From CALLCD01 sp039817885 (GTDB taxonomy: Bacteria > Pseudomonadota > Alphaproteobacteria > Caulobacterales > Hyphomonadaceae), in NCBI GenBank assembly GCA_039817885.1, contig JBCBUY010000006.1:1-64000 (forward strand): a DNA stretch of 64,000 nt, in the 5' to 3' direction. The notes beneath the pieces were generated by a model. The model saw nothing but the letters and a program-made list of their open reading frames with translations, did not search any database and was not told where the DNA came from. A program made the translations under genes and the position numbers. The first letter of the stretch is position 1. Each line of letters starts with the position of its first letter. Shown here piece after piece: positions 50,480 through 58,958 of the stretch.

Positions 50480-51878
50480 CCCCCTCCGCATCAAAGACAG
50501 CTTGCAAGGTTGTGTCCATGCCTTGCGCATAGTCGGCATAGGTGAGCGGGGCAATGATGTCTGGTCCAAGCGGCCCTGCGGCCACGCCAAAGATAATATT
50601 CAGCCAAAAGCAGTCGCCCCAATCGGTGCATCCATGCTCCCAATCATGATAACCAGTCGTCACCCAGATGCGATGCCCCGAATTGGGCAGCTTAAGCGCC
50701 GCGCCGCCTTCAGCCCAAAACTGCGCGAAATCGCCGACCTCGGTACCGACGACGACGCCCTGGTCACCGGCTGCCTCCAAAACGAACGCATGGGTGACGA
50801 TCGCGGCAGAGAATGTGCCGCCGTCGCTGAGCAAATAGATGTTGCCATCGGGTTTCACATAATCGCGGACCCCTTGAGCAAATTTTCGAGCCTTGGTGTA
50901 ATCGCCGCCGAATGCCGAGCGCATGTCGATAACGAGATAGTCGGCCGGATCTGCCTCCAGCTGTTTGGCAAGATCTGCCAGCCATCCGGAAAGCTTGCGT
51001 TCGTCCTGATCGAGAATAAGGCGCATACGGATATAAAACCCATCGCCAGGTAACTCATCCGTCCAGTGAAGCTGATCGGGGTAGCGTCCATAATGGGCCC
51101 CAAGCTCATGATCCAGTTGTGGCGGCGTCCACGCATTCGAACTCTCGGTCTCCCGACGCAACAGCATGGGAAGGGCAGCATCATCCGGCGAGATCACCGG
51201 CGTCGAAACCGCTTCAACAGGCAGTGCGATAAGCTCTTCGCGGCCGTCGGCGTGTTCGACGAGAAGGGAGATCTGGTCTGGTGACTGTGCGAGTCCTATG
51301 GCGTGCATCGCACCGGGGGACGCGAGAAACGAGGGTGTGTTAAAGCGGAGAAAGGCCTCGTTGCCGCCAAAATACGGATCCAGCTGATCGGCGAGATATT
51401 CGGGGCTGTAGCCGTCATAGCTAATGATCCTGGCCCCCATGAGATCCTGGTGATCACTCCGCGTCCGCACAATATGTAGGCCATCGCCAAACCAGAAAAA
51501 TCGAACCGGCAGGCTGCTTAGACCCTCCAACAGGTCACCGCGATAGACGTTCGTGTGGCCGTTTTCAGACAGAGCGGCTCCCCTGGCGATGGCCATGGCG
51601 AATTCAGCTTTTGTCATGTCGCCAGCAATTGTCTGCAGACTGGCGACATAGTCCATGAATGTGGCGGTCTCCTCAGCTGAAAAGCTCTTGTCGACGGTGG
51701 GTAAGTTCAGGAGATAATCGAGATCTTGGCGTCGCGCGTCGGCTTCGCTCGCGGGTTCAGCATAGTCCGCGGATGGAATCTTCGCCTTGAACTTCCAGAA
51801 AAAGAGACCGGCACCAATCCCGCCCGGCAAGGTCAAAACGAACAAAATACCAATAAATATCAGAAGTTTACGTTTCAA
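50469..51878 (-). CDS. S41-like serine peptidase, membrane-anchored
   Basis: The 469-residue product has an N-terminal membrane segment (LLIFIGILFVLTLPGGIGAGLFF). An S41/tricorn-type core follows, with YLVIDMRSAFGGDYTKARKF and, near 360, YLLSDGGTFSAAIVTHAF, where Ser is the likely nucleophile, then GVVVGTEVG. Unlike typical C-terminal processing peptidases no PDZ domain is clear. The frame opens at GTG 51938, but TTG 51878 lies after a clean GGGAG and starts LKRKLLIF. The start choice is uncertain. Confidence 0.78.
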   Translation of the reverse strand: MKRKLLIFIGILFVLTLPGGIGAGLFFWKFKAKIPSADYAEPASEADARRQDLDYLLNLPTVDKSFSAEETATFMDYVASLQTIAGDMTKAEFAMAIARGAALSENGHTNVYRGDLLEGLSSLPVRFFWFGDGLHIVRTRSDHQDLMGARIISYDGYSPEYLADQLDPYFGGNEAFLRFNTPSFLASPGAMHAIGLAQSPDQISLLVEHADGREELIALPVEAVSTPVISPDDAALPMLLRRETESSNAWTPPQLDHELGAHYGRYPDQLHWTDELPGDGFYIRMRLILDQDERKLSGWLADLAKQLEADPADYLVIDMRSAFGGDYTKARKFAQGVRDYVKPDGNIYLLSDGGTFSAAIVTHAFVLEAAGDQGVVVGTEVGDFAQFWAEGGAALKLPNSGHRIWVTTGYHDWEHGCTDWGDCFWLNIIFGVAAGPLGPDIIAPLTYADYAQGMDTTLQAVFDAEGVSP

Positions 51879-52050
51879 ATTTCGCTCCCGATAAGCCGCT
51901 ATTGCAGCATGATCCGAGGGGGCGCGGCATCCTCCCACAATCCCTCCGTTAAGCTTTGCTCAAGTCGAGGACCATCGCAAGCGATGCGCCCGCGCTGCAT
52001 TTGGCCAAGGCGCTTGAGGGAGGCCCACAGCTTCGGCATAGTCTCAGGCC

Positions 52051-53052
52051 ATGAACGGTTCAATATCTCCTCAACCGTCGTCTCTCAGAGCGAGGCCGCG
52101 CGTATTCTTGCTCGGCGCGACAGGTACGATTGGTCAAGCTGTTCTGCGCGCTTTGCGAGCGCAGGGTTACAAGACAACGTGCTTTCTTCGACCCCGGACC
52201 GAGATGCCGGCCGACGTCGCCGGCGCAGATGTCAGATATGGCGATGTGACCGATTTGTCCTCGGTGATTGAAGAGGGCTTTCGAGGAGATGCATATGATG
52301 CCGTCATCTCCTGTATGGCATCTCGCTCAGGCGTTCCGAAGGATGCCTGGGCCGTTGACTATGCAGCACATAAATCCGTGCTTCAGGCGTCAATTTCGGT
52401 TGGTGTACAGCACTTTGTTCTATTGTCCGCGATCTGCGTCCAGAAACCCGAGCTTGCGTTTCAAGAAGCAAAGCTTGCTTTCGAAGAGCAATTGATCGCA
52501 TCCGGACTACCTTATTCCATCGTCAGGCCAACTGCGTTCTTCAAGTCGCTGTCTGGACAGGTTGAGCGGGTTATGGCCGGCAAGCCCTATCTGCTCTTCG
52601 GAGATGGTCGGGGCACGGCTTGCAAACCGATCAGCGACGGGGATCTTGCTGATTACATTGTTGGCTGCTTGACGGATCCGGACCGTCACAACCGCGTGCT
52701 ACCGATCGGCGGTCCCGGGCCCGCGATCACGCCTCGCGAGCAAGGCGAGGCCTTGTTCGAGCTGCTCGGTCGCGACCCGGCATTTACGAGCGCCCCTCCC
52801 TGGTTGATGGATGCTGTTGCCGGTACACTCGGTGCCCTCGCGAAGATTGTGCCGCCACTCAGAACCAAGGCGGCTCTGGCCCAGATCGGCAGATATTACG
52901 CTAAAGAATCAATGCTGCTTCTGGACCCTAAAACCGGTCTCTATGATGCCAACGCCACACCCTCGACAGGGTCGGACACTCTGTTCCAGTATTATGCTGA
53001 GCTCGTCGCGGCGGGGGGTGAGGTCGAGCGGGGCGAACACAAAGTCTTCTGA
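52051..53052 (+). CDS. bciA: BciA-like divinyl chlorophyllide 8-vinyl reductase
   Basis: The 333-residue atypical SDR has the NADPH motif FLLGATGTIGQAVL at about 19-32, followed by ICVQKPELAFQEAKLAFEEQLI and YSIVRPTAFFKSLSGQVERV, then GTACKPISDGDLADYI and a C-terminus with ESMLLLDPKTGLYDANATPS. These stretches are characteristic of BciA, which reduces the C8 vinyl of (bacterio)chlorophyll precursors. No other pigment or reaction-centre gene is in view. The organism may be an aerobic anoxygenic phototroph, or the reductase may act on another porphyrin. Confidence 0.82.
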   Translation: MNGSISPQPSSLRARPRVFLLGATGTIGQAVLRALRAQGYKTTCFLRPRTEMPADVAGADVRYGDVTDLSSVIEEGFRGDAYDAVISCMASRSGVPKDAWAVDYAAHKSVLQASISVGVQHFVLLSAICVQKPELAFQEAKLAFEEQLIASGLPYSIVRPTAFFKSLSGQVERVMAGKPYLLFGDGRGTACKPISDGDLADYIVGCLTDPDRHNRVLPIGGPGPAITPREQGEALFELLGRDPAFTSAPPWLMDAVAGTLGALAKIVPPLRTKAALAQIGRYYAKESMLLLDPKTGLYDANATPSTGSDTLFQYYAELVAAGGEVERGEHKVF

Positions 53053-53135
53053 GTGCATCGGAATTCAGACTTTTCTGTTTGGCGAATTGGGACAAAAAGA
53101 GATTATAGCGTTCGTTCAGTTGAGTGAGGACCACA

Positions 53136-56100
53136 ATGGGCAACATGGAAGGCTTGCGCGCACGCATTAGCGATTGGCATCGCGCCCCCGAAGACGAGAT
53201 CATCGATCGGCTGATCGAGGACGCAAGCATTGGCGTTGAGATGCGGGCTGAAATTTCGGCGGCGGCGGAAGCCTTGGTCGTCGAACTCCGGGAGACCTCC
53301 AGTCCAGGGTTGATGGAAGTGTTTCTCGAAGAGTACGGGCTCTCAACCGATGAGGGGGTGGCGTTGATGTGCCTCGCCGAAGCGCTTCTCCGGGTTCCAG
53401 ATACGGAAACAATGGACGCGCTTATCGAGGATAAGATTGCGCCATCTTCCTGGGGGGAGCATCTTGGGCAATCAAGCTCCTCTTTGGTCAATGCATCGAC
53501 ATGGGCGCTTATGCTGACCGGGCGGGTTCTGGACGACGAGAAGTCTACGGGTATTGCCGGCGTGCTCCATGGCGCAGTGCGGCGACTGGGTGAGCCGGTC
53601 ATTCGAGCCGCCGTTATGCGGGCCATGAAGGAGCTCGGCGCGCAATTTGTCCTCGGGCAGACGATCGAGGAAGCGATGCGTCGCGCCGCGTCGCTCGAAG
53701 CGCGTGGATATACCTATTCCTATGATATGCTTGGTGAGGCCGCCCTTACGGAGGCCGATGCTGAAGGGTACTTCATTCAGTACAAGGAAGCTATGGGCGC
53801 GATCCGTGGAGGTGCATCCCACACAGATATTCAGTCCAATCCAGGCATATCCATCAAGCTCTCAGCGCTTCATCCACGCTACGAGGCGGGTCAGCGGGCT
53901 CGCGTCCTGAAGGAGCTGGTTCCCAAAGTGGTTGAGCTGTGCCTACTCGCAAAGGCTGGCAATATCGGCTTGAACATCGATGCAGAAGAGGCGGCTCGGT
54001 TGGAGCTGTCCCTTGATGTCATCGAAGCGGTATTCTCTGATGCGCGTCTGTCTGGTTGGGAAGGGTTCGGTGTCGTGGTTCAGGCCTATGGCAAACGCGC
54101 TGCGCCTGTCATCGACTGGCTTTATGCGCTGGCCGAGGCCCATGATCGCCGGATCATGGTGCGGCTTGTCAAAGGGGCCTACTGGGACAGCGAGATCAAA
54201 TGGGCGCAGATCGAAGGGCTTTCAAACTTCCCGGTATTCACCGCGAAGGCCGCAACAGATGTCTCCTATATGTGCTGTGCACAGAAGCTCCTGTCACTGA
54301 CGGATAGGATCTATCCGCAGTTTGCAACGCACAATGCGCACACGATTGCGGCTGTTTACAAATTAGCGGGAGGTGCAGAAGGCTATGAATTTCAGCGTCT
54401 CCACGGCATGGGTGATGCCATTCATGATACTGTACTGGCGCGCTACGGCGCGGCTTGCCGCATATACGCGCCAGTTGGCGTGCATGAGGACTTGCTCGCC
54501 TATCTGGTGCGCCGGCTTCTGGAAAACGGTGCGAACTCGTCCTTTGTAAATCAAATTGTCGACGAGGATGTGCCACCGGCGCTCATTGCGGCTGATCCGT
54601 TTGAAAGCATCGAAGATTGCAAGATCGGCTGCGGACCCGGCGTGTTGTTGCCGAGCAATCTCTTTCAACCTCGACGATCAAATTCCAAAGGCTGGGACCT
54701 CGGCTATGCGCGCGACGTGGCAGAGATCGAGGCTGCCCAGATCCAGTTCCGTGACGCACAGTATACGGAAAGACTGACCACTGACGAGCGGAGGATCGTC
54801 AGTCCCCACCGACCAGAGATACAAGTCGGAAGAATAGGTGACTGTTCTGCGAGCGATGTGGTTGACACGATCGGCCACACATCGCCCTGGCGCACAGTAA
54901 CCGCAAGAGAGCGCGCAGATATTCTGAGGCGCGCCGCCGATCTCTATGAAGCGAATTTCGGTGAGATCTTCGCATTGCTCGCGAGAGAGGCTGGAAAGAC
55001 CCGGCCTGACGCGATTTCGGAGCTGCGTGAAGCGGTCGACTTTTTGCGCTATTATGGGTCAGAGGCGGAGCGTCGAGACACCCGGGAACCAATTGGCCTG
55101 TTCGCCTGTATTTCACCTTGGAACTTTCCTCTCGCGATCTTCACGGGCCAGGTGGCGGCCGCGCTGGCCGCCGGAAATGGCGTTTTGGCAAAACCCGCCG
55201 AAGCCACACCGCTGATTGCAAGCCTTGCTGTGCGCCTTCTGCATGAGGCCGGTGTGCCGGAAGATGTTCTTCGATTGATGCCCGGGGAGGGCACGATTGT
55301 TGGTGCGGCGCTGACATCTGATCCGCGCATTGGTGGCGTCTGTTTTACAGGGTCGACGGCGACGGCACAGGCGATTCACCGATCAATGGCGCAGCATCTA
55401 GGGCCCGGCGCGCCGCTGATTGCAGAGACAGGCGGTCTCAATGCAATGATCGTCGATTCAACAGCTTTGCCTGAGCAGGCGGTGGGCGACATCGTCCATT
55501 CGGCTTTTCAGTCGGCCGGTCAGCGGTGTTCGGCCCTCCGTGTGCTGTATTTGCAAGACGACGTAGCGGACAAATTTCTGGAGATGCTGTTCGGTGCGAT
55601 GGATGAGTTGCGTCTCGGCGACCCCTGGTATTTACAAACGGATATTGGCCCCGTGATCGACATGGATGCCCAAGCCAAAATCGATACCCACATAGCAGAG
55701 GCGAGACAAAGCGGCCGTGTGCTGAAGGAGATGGCTCGCCCGCAAACAGGATCATTTGTCGGGCCGACGGTGATACGTGTTGACGGTATTCAAGACCTCA
55801 AAGAAGAAGTGTTTGGACCGGTGCTGCACGTGGCAATATTCGATCCTGGAGATTTGGGGCGCATGACCAATGCAATTAATGCCAGTGGCTACGGTCTGAC
55901 ATTTGGTCTGCACACCCGCATAGATGACCGCGTCGAGGACATTACACAGAGCATCCGTGCTGGGAACATATATGTTAATCGCAACCAGATTGGTGCGGTT
56001 GTCGGGTCGCAGCCGTTTGGTGGCGAAGGTCTGTCGGGTACCGGCCCCAAGGCCGGTGGACCTCTTTATCTCGACCGTTTCTATGCTCCGGACATGGGAG

Positions 56101-56663
56101 ATCAGGGTGGTCAACCGTCCGGGCCTATTGTGCGTAAGGATGAGCTGCAGACAGCACTCAACACGTTAGCAGATACCTCGATGACACGTCTGTCCTCTGA
56201 GGATTTGCCGGGTCCAACGGGAGAATCGAACCGCTGGTCCATTCTGCCACGTGGTAGGGTGCTCTGTCTTGGTCCGGGTGCTGACAAAGCGGTGCGTCAG
56301 GCCGAGATAGCCGAGGCGCGAGGGTGTGCTGCGCTGAAAGTCGCCGACGGCGTGTCTGATGGCATCAGCGGACACGTTCTTTCAGAACATCTGACATCAC
56401 TTGTAGACATTGATGTTGTGGTCTGGTGGGGCGATGGCGAGACGGCGGGAGCGTATCGTCGGGCGCTTGCTGCACGCAGTGGGACGATTGTTCCCCTCGT
56501 GACCGGCACAAACCTTGAGGATTATTGCTTGCGGGAGCAGCACATTTGCATTGATACAACCGCGGCCGGCGGGAACGCGTCTTTGCTGGCTGGAGCGGAG
56601 CCGGTGACCGTAAAACGTTCCGACAGCGAAACCGGAAAAAGCCGCAATCTGGAGACGGCTTAA
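53136..56663 (+). CDS. putA: Bifunctional proline dehydrogenase / P5C dehydrogenase PutA
   Basis: The 1175-residue enzyme oxidises proline to glutamate. The FAD-dependent PRODH barrel lies at about 150-460 (EARGYTYSYDMLGEAAL, NIGLNIDAEEAARL, VRLVKGAYWDSEIKWAQ). The P5C/aldehyde dehydrogenase domain lies at about 510-990 (FACISPWNFPLAIFTGQ, catalytic Cys in SAGQRCSALRVL, LKEEVFGPVLHVA). No N-terminal ribbon-helix-helix domain is present, so it is not a self-repressor. The C-terminal tail of about 180 residues is less conserved. GTGAGGA precedes ATG 53136. Confidence 0.95.
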   Translation: MGNMEGLRARISDWHRAPEDEIIDRLIEDASIGVEMRAEISAAAEALVVELRETSSPGLMEVFLEEYGLSTDEGVALMCLAEALLRVPDTETMDALIEDKIAPSSWGEHLGQSSSSLVNASTWALMLTGRVLDDEKSTGIAGVLHGAVRRLGEPVIRAAVMRAMKELGAQFVLGQTIEEAMRRAASLEARGYTYSYDMLGEAALTEADAEGYFIQYKEAMGAIRGGASHTDIQSNPGISIKLSALHPRYEAGQRARVLKELVPKVVELCLLAKAGNIGLNIDAEEAARLELSLDVIEAVFSDARLSGWEGFGVVVQAYGKRAAPVIDWLYALAEAHDRRIMVRLVKGAYWDSEIKWAQIEGLSNFPVFTAKAATDVSYMCCAQKLLSLTDRIYPQFATHNAHTIAAVYKLAGGAEGYEFQRLHGMGDAIHDTVLARYGAACRIYAPVGVHEDLLAYLVRRLLENGANSSFVNQIVDEDVPPALIAADPFESIEDCKIGCGPGVLLPSNLFQPRRSNSKGWDLGYARDVAEIEAAQIQFRDAQYTERLTTDERRIVSPHRPEIQVGRIGDCSASDVVDTIGHTSPWRTVTARERADILRRAADLYEANFGEIFALLAREAGKTRPDAISELREAVDFLRYYGSEAERRDTREPIGLFACISPWNFPLAIFTGQVAAALAAGNGVLAKPAEATPLIASLAVRLLHEAGVPEDVLRLMPGEGTIVGAALTSDPRIGGVCFTGSTATAQAIHRSMAQHLGPGAPLIAETGGLNAMIVDSTALPEQAVGDIVHSAFQSAGQRCSALRVLYLQDDVADKFLEMLFGAMDELRLGDPWYLQTDIGPVIDMDAQAKIDTHIAEARQSGRVLKEMARPQTGSFVGPTVIRVDGIQDLKEEVFGPVLHVAIFDPGDLGRMTNAINASGYGLTFGLHTRIDDRVEDITQSIRAGNIYVNRNQIGAVVGSQPFGGEGLSGTGPKAGGPLYLDRFYAPDMGDQGGQPSGPIVRKDELQTALNTLADTSMTRLSSEDLPGPTGESNRWSILPRGRVLCLGPGADKAVRQAEIAEARGCAALKVADGVSDGISGHVLSEHLTSLVDIDVVVWWGDGETAGAYRRALAARSGTIVPLVTGTNLEDYCLREQHICIDTTAAGGNASLLAGAEPVTVKRSDSETGKSRNLETA

Positions 56664-57940
56664 GCGCGCTTGTAGACCCACTCGCCGGCGACCATCGTAT
56701 GGGTCACCTGTCCGCGCAGCGTGCGGCCATCAAAGGGTGAGTTTGTCGATCTGGAAATGAGCGCGTCCCGGTCGCACTCCCAGACTTTGTTGGGGTCAAA
56801 GAGGGCGAGATCGGCCGGCGCGCCGACCGTTAGCCGGCCTTGAGGCAAGGAGAAGAGGTCTGCCGGGCCAGAAGTCAGTAGACGTATGGCTTGGAGAAGA
56901 TCGAAATGGCCCTCATGGGAAAGGGTCACCATGGCCGGAAGAAGAGTTTCGAGGCCTGCAGCGCCAAAACTTGCTTCTTCAAAGGGCAGGCGCTTTTCTT
57001 CCGGCGGCTGCGGATCGTGGGCGGAGACGACGGCGCAAACGGCTCCGCGTGTCACAGCGTCGAGAAGAGCAAGCCTTGCGCGCTCCGATCGAAAGGGAGG
57101 CGAGACTTTGCAGTAGGTTAGATAGTCGCCGACATCGGCCTCGCCAAAAAACAGATGGTGCGCTGCAACTGTGCATCGAATGTTTGCCCCTCGGTCTTTC
57201 GCCGCTTCAATGTCGGACAAAAGTTCGGGCGTCGATACTTGATCCAGCAGGAGCGTCGCGCCGGCATTTTCAGCCAACAGAATATCACGCTGGCCAGCAA
57301 TAATCTCCGCATCATGACCAACCCCAGACAGACCCATTTTTGCGGCAAGGGCACCGGCATTCATGACGCCCGATCCGGCAAGGGCACCATCTAGCGGCCT
57401 GACCGCAACTGTGGCGTCAACGCTAGCAGCATAGGTCAGGATGCGCTTCATCGTGCCCGCATTGGCGATGCTATTTTCTCCATTAGAGAAATAGAGCGCA
57501 CCGGCTTCGCGCATCAGGCCAAGCTCTGCCATAGCGTCGCCGGCGAGCCCGCGGGTCAACGCGCCGATTGGACAGATCCGATTTTTGCCCTGGGCCGCCC
57601 CGCGGCGCGCGATGAATTCGACAAGCGCCACATCGTCGATGACCGGATTCGTGTCTGGCATGATGGCCATTGTCGTAATCCCGCCAGCAACCGCAGCAGC
57701 GCTCGCCGTTGCAATCGTCTCGCGCTGCTCTTCGCCGGGCTCACCCGTCTTTACACGGAGGTCGATCAAACCAGGTGCGAGGCATAGTCCCGTCGCGTCG
57801 ATCGTGTTTGTGCCGGCAGGGGCACGAATATCAGACGCCACGCCTTCGATGACTCCATCAGTGATCAGAATATCACCGACCTCATCCCTGTCATTAGCCG
57901 GGTCCAGAATGCGCGCACCGCGAATGAGCGTAGGTGTCAT
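56660..57940 (-). CDS. pyrC: PyrC-like dihydroorotase homologue without metal ligands
   Basis: The 426-residue amidohydrolase-fold protein aligns with class I dihydroorotase, but the HxH of the first strand reads LRVKTGEPG (Arg62, Lys64). The carboxylate and later His positions are also altered (YFSNGEN, VAVRPLD, LLLDQVST); only VSAHDPQ keeps an Asp. It should be inactive in the reaction and serve as a structural partner of aspartate carbamoyltransferase, as PyrC' does in Pseudomonas. ATGA overlap with pyrB supports that. A catalytic dihydroorotase would be elsewhere. Confidence 0.9.
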   Translation of the reverse strand: MTPTLIRGARILDPANDRDEVGDILITDGVIEGVASDIRAPAGTNTIDATGLCLAPGLIDLRVKTGEPGEEQRETIATASAAAVAGGITTMAIMPDTNPVIDDVALVEFIARRGAAQGKNRICPIGALTRGLAGDAMAELGLMREAGALYFSNGENSIANAGTMKRILTYAASVDATVAVRPLDGALAGSGVMNAGALAAKMGLSGVGHDAEIIAGQRDILLAENAGATLLLDQVSTPELLSDIEAAKDRGANIRCTVAAHHLFFGEADVGDYLTYCKVSPPFRSERARLALLDAVTRGAVCAVVSAHDPQPPEEKRLPFEEASFGAAGLETLLPAMVTLSHEGHFDLLQAIRLLTSGPADLFSLPQGRLTVGAPADLALFDPNKVWECDRDALISRSTNSPFDGRTLRGQVTHTMVAGEWVYKRA

Positions 57941-58884
57941 GATGCTCTCCCGGCGAGGACGTGCAAAACGGCTTCACGCACAGCAACGCCCATCTCCACT
58001 TGCTCGGTAATGACGGACTGATCACCGTCGGCGATCGCGCTTTCGATCTCGATGCCCCGGTTCATCGGCCCTGGGTGCATCACAAGGGCGTTCTCTTTGG
58101 CAAGGCAGAGGCGGTCAGCTGTCAGACCGTAAAAGCGGAAATATTCCCGGCGGCTTGGAAGATATGCACCATCCATACGTTCAAGCTGCAATCGCAGCAT
58201 CATAACGACATCTGCGCCCTCCAATGCCGCATCAAAGTCACCTGTGGCCTGATCTGCTCCCCAGCTCTCCGTGCCCTTCGGCATAAGCGTCTTGGGGGCC
58301 ACCAGGCGGACCTTTGCGCCGAGGGCTGTCAGAGCAAGCGTGGTCGAGCGGGCGACACGGGAGTGAGCGATGTCCCCGCATATGACGACGGTGAGCCCTT
58401 TGAGTTTACCCATGTTGCGGCGAATGGTCAGCACATCGAGCAAGGCTTGGGTTGGATGTTCATGGGTGCCGTCGCCGGCATTGATGACGGCGCAATCCAC
58501 CTTACGGCTCAGAAGCTTGACCCCACCGGAGGCCGAGTGGCGGATAACCAGTGCGTCTGGCCGCATGGCATTGAGCGTCACCGCCGTATCAATCAGCGTT
58601 TCGCCCTTTTTGACCGACGAGGCGGCGACCGGCATGTTGATGACGTCCGCGCCAAGCCGTTTGGCCGCGATTTCAAAACTCGACTGAGTCCGGGTCGAAT
58701 TCTCAAAAAAGAGATTGACGACCACCTTGCCGGCAAGGGCCGCATCCGGGCGTTTGGCCTTGCGCGTAATGTCGGCATAGTCCTCGGCGAGGTCGAGCAA
58801 CAGATTTATGTCTTTTGAAGAAAGCCCGTCGATACCGAGCAGATGTCGGTGGGGAAATTCGTGCAAATCGTCAGTAGCCGGCAT
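57937..58884 (-). CDS. pyrB: Aspartate carbamoyltransferase catalytic chain
   Basis: The 315-residue enzyme makes carbamoyl aspartate in pyrimidine synthesis. The carbamoyl phosphate motif is FFENSTRTQSSFE (about 59-71), followed by KGETLIDTAVTLN, VIRHSASGG and HEHPTQALLDVLTI (about 140-153). The C-terminal MHPGPMNRGIEI is typical. Length is normal. It overlaps pyrC and has a hairpin just upstream of its ribosome-binding site. No pyrI is present. Confidence 0.96.
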   Translation of the reverse strand: MPATDDLHEFPHRHLLGIDGLSSKDINLLLDLAEDYADITRKAKRPDAALAGKVVVNLFFENSTRTQSSFEIAAKRLGADVINMPVAASSVKKGETLIDTAVTLNAMRPDALVIRHSASGGVKLLSRKVDCAVINAGDGTHEHPTQALLDVLTIRRNMGKLKGLTVVICGDIAHSRVARSTTLALTALGAKVRLVAPKTLMPKGTESWGADQATGDFDAALEGADVVMMLRLQLERMDGAYLPSRREYFRFYGLTADRLCLAKENALVMHPGPMNRGIEIESAIADGDQSVITEQVEMGVAVREAVLHVLAGRAS

Positions 58885-58895
58885 GGTCTCCGTAT

Positions 58896-58926
58896 CCTGA
58901 TTTTGCGCGGTTTAAGCGCAAACAGG
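58896..58926 (-). promoter_or_regulatory. Hairpin in the pyrB leader
   Basis: TTTGCGC (58902-58908) pairs with GCGCAAA (58916-58922) around a 7-nt loop, extended outward by CCTG/CAGG with a 2-nt bulge. It ends about 12 nt before the pyrB ATG, leaving the GGAG site free. There is no U-run. It may be the end of the monooxygenase transcript or a pyrimidine-responsive leader. Confidence 0.45.
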
Positions 58927-58958
58927 GATTCGGGCAACAGAGAATGCGGTTGGGCGCG

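Noticed and set aside
57961..58818. 285-residue plus-strand ORF
   Set aside because: It is antisense to pyrB, and no recognisable domain is present.
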